This document shows positions 19,015 through 23,633 of a stretch of 23,633 bases of DNA, in pieces. This DNA is from UBA1732 sp045114235 (lineage in GTDB: Bacteria; Verrucomicrobiota; Lentisphaeria; Victivallales; UBA1829). Location of the stretch: NCBI GenBank assembly GCA_045114235.1, contig JBGUKB010000075.1, positions 1-23,633 of the forward strand, given 5' to 3'. How positions within the stretch are numbered: position 1 is the stretch's first letter; the number at the start of each line of letters is the position of its first letter. Made by a program: the position numbers and the translations under genes. Below the pieces are notes generated by a model that saw only the letters and a program-made list of their open reading frames with translations, did not search any database and was not told where the DNA came from.

Positions 19015-21828
19015 TCAGTTGAACAGCCGGGACAGCTTGTCGATGGTAACGGGTTTCAGGAGGATTCCCGTGAATCCGTGTTCCTCGAATTTCTTCTGTT
19101 CCTCGATGTCGGCGGTAACGGCATAGACGGGGAGACCGGCGAACCGTTCGTTCGCGCGGATCTTCGTGACCAGGTCCTTGCCGTCCATTTTCGGCATCCA
19201 CATATCAGTCAGCACCAGGTCGAACGGAGTATCCGACTTCGCGATCTTCTCCCAGGCGTCCTGTCCGTCGACGGCGGTCGCGACGTTGCGCAGCCCGATC
19301 CTTGTGAGGAGCGCTTTCAGGACGGCGAGGTTCAGCGGGACGTCGTCCGCGATCAGGATGCGGTAGTCGCGCATGCCCTTTTGCATCCCGGACGCCTTGA
19401 TCCCGCCGCGCATGTCGTCGCCTTCCATCCGCTCGCGGACGAGTTCCTGTCCGGCGGCGGCCTTCTTGTCGGCGTCCGGCGAATGCTCGGTGCTTTTCAC
19501 CTCGCGGAGCTCGAGCGTGAACGTGGATCCTTTACCGAGTTCGGAAACAAACGACAGGTTGCCGCCCATCCGGGTGGCAAGCTGCTTGCAGATGGCGAGG
19601 CCGAGCCCGGTTCCCTTGGTTCTCGCCTTCGTGCCGGCCTGCACGTACGGGGTCATGAGCTTTTCCTTTTCGGCTTCCGCGATGCCGCATCCGGTATCCG
19701 AGACGGAGAGCGTGAAAACGCCGTTGTTATTGCTGATGTTGTTCCGGAACGAAGCCCTGACACGGATTTCCCCGTGTTCCGTGAACTTGACGGCATTGCC
19801 GATGAGGTTGAACAGGATCTGGCGGATGCGCTGCGGGTCGATCTCAAGCAGCGGCAGAGGCCCATATTCCTCCCTCAGCTTGACGTCGCTGTTCATGGTG
19901 GTCACGTCGAAGGAATGAAGCACGGAGGAAACGATCTCGTGGACGTCGGTAAGCTCCGGCTTGATGTCCATCTTGCCGGACTCGAGTTTGGAGAGGTCCA
20001 GCACGTCGTTGATGAGCTGGAGCAGCGTATGTCCACTGGTGGAAATGGCGGACAGCGCTTTTTCGCGTTCCTTCAGGTCGTCGATGCCGCCGATCAGAAG
20101 CTCGGTGTAGCCGATGATGGCGTTCAGCGGCGTGCGGATGTCGTGCGACACGGAGGAGAAGAAATAGCTCTTCGCCCGTTCGGCTTCGATCTCCCTGTCC
20201 AGGGCGGTATGCAGTTCGTCGTTGGTGCGCTTGCGTTCCAGCGCGTTTTCCAGGACCTTCACGCTCATCTGGATGAACTCTTTTTCGATTTTGGAAAGGA
20301 CGCGTTTTTTCGCATAGCCGATGACAAGGGATCCGAATATCTTGTTTGCCCTTATGACGGGCATGGAATAAGACGTTGACGGTTTCCATGAGCTGGTCTC
20401 GGGATCAAAAACGCCATAGGTATGGATAAGCGCCTTCGGAGCTTTTTCATCTATTACAAATGCCTCCATCGGCTTGATGTCTTTTGTGAAGTAACGGAAA
20501 TCGTCCAGATCGGCGACAAGACGTTCGCAGGGGGCCTCGTGGATACGGTGCGCGTGGCAGTCCGACTCGACGATCGCCTGATCCAGCGTTTCGTCACAGC
20601 GGATCAGGTGGCAGAAATCCGCACCGAGACGTCGACGGATGACCTCGATCACCTTCTGCGGATGGGACACGGCATCGTAGGACTGAAGCGCAAAAAGCGC
20701 TTCCCCGATCGCCTCGCTGTTGCGGTGCGTTTCCATCGCCTCCGTCACGTCCTGCGACATACCGAAGAGACAGGTGTTTCCGTCAAGGTCCGTGATCTTG
20801 AGTTTGGTCGTCAGGAAACTGTATGTTTTTCCGTGCGCGTCCAGCGCATTCTCCAGGAACGAGTTCGGTTCGTCGCCGGAAAGCGCCTTGCGGTCCTTCG
20901 CCACAAAATCCTTTGCCGTGTTTTCCTCGAACAGATCGGCGTCGGAATACCCGAGCGTATCTGCGACGGAGGGCTTGCCCGCGAAGTTGGAAAATGCCAT
21001 GTTGCAGTCCACATAGCGTTCCGTTTTCGCATCCTTGATGAAGAACATGATCGGGATGTTGTCCAAAACGCTGCGCAGGAATTTGTTCGCCCGTCCGCGC
21101 AGACGGAGCAGGAAGAGGGTAAACAGTACAAGAAGAGGGGCAAACGCGGTCAGCGCGATCATGTGATAGGAATAGTAACGGTGATACCGGTCCAGGACGT
21201 CTTTTCTCTGCAGCGAATAGAATTGGATCGAATTACCGAGGTTTCTGTCGATCGCGTTGTATATCTGATCCTTATAGAGAGAATAATCTTTCCCGAAGAC
21301 GATCTCGATCGCCATTTCCCGCCGCGCTTCCGTCGGTGCGGCCAGTTCCGCTTCCGAGAGGGCATAATCCCGCACCTCTTTCGGACAGGAAGGATCGGCA
21401 AGCTCCTGATCGGGAGTGACCAGTCGCATGGCATGGAACTCCAGCTGCATCAGGTTGACCGAATGCTTCATGCCGTTGACCAGGATCTTCTCCAGCTTTT
21501 CGCCGTTCGGAAGGAGCGCCACTTCCGCGATGCCGGCCTCGCGGTGTTTGTCCACATAGGCTTCCTTGAAATACGCGTCGCGGTAAGCCGTATTCCCCGA
21601 AACGACATAATTCCGCACGGCATTGGTCAGGATGTCCGAACCGGTCTGCATGAGATCGCCGGCCTGATTGCATTGCATGAGATATTCGTCCGTCACTTCC
21701 GTCTCGACCGTGATGCTGTTCAGGCGGATTGTATTGAAAACAAGAAAACCGAGCAGCAGCAGTGTCAGCAGGCTGAAGATGGTGATGAAGAGTTTCGCCC
21801 GGTGCGCGGTCGTGATCCTGTGGTCCAA
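19015..21828 (-). CDS. Hybrid sensor histidine kinase (TM-sensor-TM-PAS-GAF-HisKA-HATPase-REC)
   Basis: 937 aa from a TTG start at 21828. An in-frame ATG at 22017 exists, but a near-consensus promoter (21880-21908) lies inside that extension, and AAAGGAG sits 6 nt before the TTG. Order of parts: membrane helix near 12-32, a helical extracytoplasmic sensor of about 160 residues, second helix, PAS domain (DNIPIMFFIKDAKT), GAF-like region, dimerisation helix with the phosphorylated His in SHDIRTPL (H562), ATPase boxes NLIGNAVKF, DTGCGI and GTGLGLAICKQLA, and a receiver with the phosphoacceptor in LTDMWMPKMDG (D875) and the conserved Lys in LLKPV. There is no HPt domain, so a separate phosphotransfer partner is expected. 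No response regulator is adjacent. Confidence 0.92.
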   Translation of the reverse strand: MDHRITTAHRAKLFITIFSLLTLLLLGFLVFNTIRLNSITVETEVTDEYLMQCNQAGDLMQTGSDILTNAVRNYVVSGNTAYRDAYFKEAYVDKHREAGIAEVALLPNGEKLEKILVNGMKHSVNLMQLEFHAMRLVTPDQELADPSCPKEVRDYALSEAELAAPTEARREMAIEIVFGKDYSLYKDQIYNAIDRNLGNSIQFYSLQRKDVLDRYHRYYSYHMIALTAFAPLLVLFTLFLLRLRGRANKFLRSVLDNIPIMFFIKDAKTERYVDCNMAFSNFAGKPSVADTLGYSDADLFEENTAKDFVAKDRKALSGDEPNSFLENALDAHGKTYSFLTTKLKITDLDGNTCLFGMSQDVTEAMETHRNSEAIGEALFALQSYDAVSHPQKVIEVIRRRLGADFCHLIRCDETLDQAIVESDCHAHRIHEAPCERLVADLDDFRYFTKDIKPMEAFVIDEKAPKALIHTYGVFDPETSSWKPSTSYSMPVIRANKIFGSLVIGYAKKRVLSKIEKEFIQMSVKVLENALERKRTNDELHTALDREIEAERAKSYFFSSVSHDIRTPLNAIIGYTELLIGGIDDLKEREKALSAISTSGHTLLQLINDVLDLSKLESGKMDIKPELTDVHEIVSSVLHSFDVTTMNSDVKLREEYGPLPLLEIDPQRIRQILFNLIGNAVKFTEHGEIRVRASFRNNISNNNGVFTLSVSDTGCGIAEAEKEKLMTPYVQAGTKARTKGTGLGLAICKQLATRMGGNLSFVSELGKGSTFTLELREVKSTEHSPDADKKAAAGQELVRERMEGDDMRGGIKASGMQKGMRDYRILIADDVPLNLAVLKALLTRIGLRNVATAVDGQDAWEKIAKSDTPFDLVLTDMWMPKMDGKDLVTKIRANERFAGLPVYAVTADIEEQKKFEEHGFTGILLKPVTIDKLSRLFN

Positions 21829-21879
21829 TTTAGGCTCCTTTCCGGTGAAAAAGAATTCGTCTGTGTTTTGCTTGTGGGG

Positions 21880-21908
21880 AATATAACCCCGTTTGAGTGT
21901 TTTGTCAA
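21880..21908 (-). promoter_or_regulatory. Promoter of the sensor kinase gene
   Basis: On the - strand: perfect TTGACA (21908-21903), 17-bp spacer, TATATT (21885-21880). It decides the TTG start of the gene. Confidence 0.82.
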
Positions 21909-22084
21909 GAAAAAAATAACATGCGATGTAAAAAAAGTCGTTTTCCGTCAGCAAAAAAAACGACAATGATTCATCTGAAACCGGGGAAACGATCTGAGAA
22001 GCTTTTTTCCTCTTCATGGAAAACGGGCCGCATTCCGATCCGGCATCCCCGTCCGCATTGTTGCGGAAAAATCCCGCGCCATGC

Positions 22085-22113
22085 TTGCATTTTCAGGTTG
22101 CAAGGGGTATATT
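22085..22113 (+). promoter_or_regulatory. Promoter of tRNA-Val and probably aspS
   Basis: TTGCAT (22085-22090), 17-bp spacer, TATATT (22108-22113), ending 19 bp before the tRNA. Confidence 0.72.
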
Positions 22114-22132
22114 ATAAGTTATATTGTGTTAT

Positions 22133-22206
22133 GGGCGATTAGCTCAGCTGGTTAGAGCGTCATGCTTACACCGTGAATGTCGGCGGTTCGAACCCGTCAT
22201 CGCCCA
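22133..22206 (+). tRNA. tRNA-Val (anticodon UAC)
   Basis: Acceptor arms GGGCGAT (22133-22139) and ATCGCCC (22199-22205) pair fully. The D arm GCTC/GAGC, anticodon stem TCATG/CGTGA with loop CTTACAC (anticodon TAC at 22167-22169) and the TTCGAAC T loop are all present. The discriminator base is A at 22206. CCA is not encoded. aspS begins 48 bp downstream with no terminator, so they may share a transcript. Confidence 0.96.
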
Positions 22207-22254
22207 TGTTTTTTCTGTTATTTCAACCCATTCAGATACAACGGAGAACGAATC

Positions 22255-23633
22255 ATGCATGAGTTCAGAACGCATACCTGCGGCGAACTGAGAAAAAGCG
22301 ACGTCGGAATCACTGCACGCCTGTCCGGCTGGATCCACAGCGTGCGCGACCACGGCGGCATCATCTTCATCGACCTGCGCGACCACTACGGCAAGACCCA
22401 GGTCGTGATCGACCCGACCAAGGATTTCTATCAGGAACTCGAACGCTGGCGCGTCGAGACGGTCGTGTGCTTCACGGGCAAAGTCGTGGCGCGCACCCCC
22501 GAAACCGTGAACCCGAAGATCGCGACCGGCGAGATCGAACTCGTGGCCGATGAGATGACCGTGCTCGGCGAGACCGAACAGCTGCCGTTCCTCGTGGCGA
22601 AAGACGAGGACGCGCCGGAAGCGCTCCGCCTCAAATACCGTTTCCTGGACCTCCGCCGCGACGAGCTCCACAACCACATCGTGATGCGCGCCAAGCTCAT
22701 CGAATCCCTGCGCCGCAAGATGTGGGACCTCGGGTTCACCGAATACCAGACCCCGATCCTGACCAGCAGCTCCCCGGAAGGCGCCCGCGACTACCTCGTC
22801 CCGAGCCGCGTCCATCCCGGCAAGTTCTACGCCCTGCCCCAGGCTCCGCAGCAGTTCAAGCAGCTGCTGATGGTCGCCGGGTTCGACCGCTATTTCCAGA
22901 TCGCGCCGTGCTTCCGCGACGAAGACGCGCGCGCCGACCGTTCCCCGGGCGAGTTCTATCAGCTCGACATCGAGATGAGCTACGCCACGCAGGACGACAT
23001 CTTTGCGATCCTGGAGGACCTCCTCACGGACATCTTCCCGAAGTTCACCGATAAGCAGATCAGCCCCGCCCCGTTCCCGCGCATCCCGTTCCGCGAATCC
23101 ATGGAGCGCTTCGGCACGGACAAGCCCGACCTCCGCAACCCGCTCGAAATGATCGACGTCACGGACATCTTCAAGGATAGCGGATTCCAGGCGTTCTCGA
23201 AGACCGTCGCGGCAGGCGGCGTCGTGAAGGCGATCAAGGTCAGCGGCATCGCGAAGGCGGACAATCCGCAGCCGCGCCGTTTCTACGACGAAATGATCGC
23301 ATTCGCGCAGGAATGCGGCGCGAAGGGCATGGCGTACATCATCTGGAGCGCCGGCGAGACCAAGAGCCCGATCGTGAAGTTCCTCACCGGAAACGAACTG
23401 CCCTCCCTCGCCGAAAAGGCGGGCATCCAGGACGGCGACGTGCTGTTCTTCCTCGCCGACAAGCGCGCCCTCGTAAACTCCGTGGGCGGCAAGGTGATCG
23501 GCGAACTCGGACGCCGCCTCGGCCTCATCGACCCGAACGTCTTCAAGTTCTGCTGGATCGTCGATTTCCCGATGTTCGAGACCGACGAGGAGACCGGCGC
23601 GCTGATCTTCTGCCACAACCCCTTCTCCATGCC
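22255..23633 (+). CDS. aspS: Aspartyl-tRNA synthetase (3' end beyond the window)
   Basis: 459 residues are visible of an expected 590 or so. It starts at MHEFRTHTCGEL with GGAG upstream. The N-terminal OB-fold that binds the anticodon spans about 1-105 (GWIHSVRDHGGIIFIDLRD). Catalytic core motifs are TPILTSSSPEGARDYLVP, ALPQAPQQFKQLLM and motif 2 FRDEDARADRSPGEFYQLD. A bacterial-type insertion domain follows (from about 285). The motif-2 loop reads RSPGEFYQ rather than the RQPEFTQ of E. coli, one residue longer, a form I recall from alphaproteobacteria. It charges tRNA-Asp with aspartate; whether it also charges tRNA-Asn cannot be judged here. Confidence 0.95.
   Translation, partial: MHEFRTHTCGELRKSDVGITARLSGWIHSVRDHGGIIFIDLRDHYGKTQVVIDPTKDFYQELERWRVETVVCFTGKVVARTPETVNPKIATGEIELVADEMTVLGETEQLPFLVAKDEDAPEALRLKYRFLDLRRDELHNHIVMRAKLIESLRRKMWDLGFTEYQTPILTSSSPEGARDYLVPSRVHPGKFYALPQAPQQFKQLLMVAGFDRYFQIAPCFRDEDARADRSPGEFYQLDIEMSYATQDDIFAILEDLLTDIFPKFTDKQISPAPFPRIPFRESMERFGTDKPDLRNPLEMIDVTDIFKDSGFQAFSKTVAAGGVVKAIKVSGIAKADNPQPRRFYDEMIAFAQECGAKGMAYIIWSAGETKSPIVKFLTGNELPSLAEKAGIQDGDVLFFLADKRALVNSVGGKVIGELGRRLGLIDPNVFKFCWIVDFPMFETDEETGALIFCHNPFSM
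22832..22839 (-). other. KOPS-like motif, pointing left
   Basis: CCCTGCCC on the + strand within aspS; the rightmost copy in the window. Confidence 0.55.

Overview
The window looks like chromosome of a G+C-rich, Gram-negative, probably anaerobic bacterium. The evidence for Gram-negative is an LPS-kinase-like protein, an exported beta-galactosidase and a lipobox-like segment. A Lentisphaerota/Victivallales or other PVC-group origin is my best guess from overall gene style (sulfide-type Thi4, SUMF1-domain protein, GH2 enzyme, XRE-cupin-ligase fusion), but no marker here proves it. Promoters are easy to see: eight carry the same -10 hexamer, TATATT, mostly 16-17 bp from a TTG-type -35.

Left part (1-10.2 kb), mostly + strand: the end of a Gly-rich protein; a small membrane-anchored unknown; a GcvH-like protein whose lipoyl lysine is replaced by serine, followed by a LOG-family nucleotide hydrolase; a TPP-riboswitch-controlled thi4-thiE operon; a second Gly-rich membrane-anchored protein; a 766-aa fusion of XRE helix-turn-helix, cupin and AMP-forming acyl-CoA synthetase. 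Then come a YjbQ-family gene (-), a small HTH gene (+) behind an unusually ornate operator and a possible 41-codon leader ORF, and two unknown genes on the - strand, one a membrane protein with a zinc ribbon.

Centre (10.2-11.63 kb) is about 1.4 kb without a believable gene. It holds the main result: a 28-bp dif-like site at 11009-11036 whose XerD-side arm matches the Escherichia coli dif arm in all 11 positions. It sits near the axis of nested inverted repeats (10635-11403). Across the window, copies of GGGNAGGG, the E. coli KOPS consensus read by FtsK, lie on the + strand left of this site and on the - strand right of it: 18 of 19 point at the site, whatever the direction of the gene they lie in. 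Gene orientation also tends to switch here. I infer that this is the replication terminus, where the replichores meet and XerCD/FtsK resolve chromosome dimers.

Right part (11.6-23.6 kb), mostly - strand: a membrane protein with a SUMF1 (FGE-like) domain and the unknown gene before it; a WaaP/Kdo-kinase-like gene (+); an exported GH2 beta-galactosidase; a hybrid sensor histidine kinase that probably starts at a TTG; then tRNA-Val(UAC) and the start of aspS on the + strand, running off the window.
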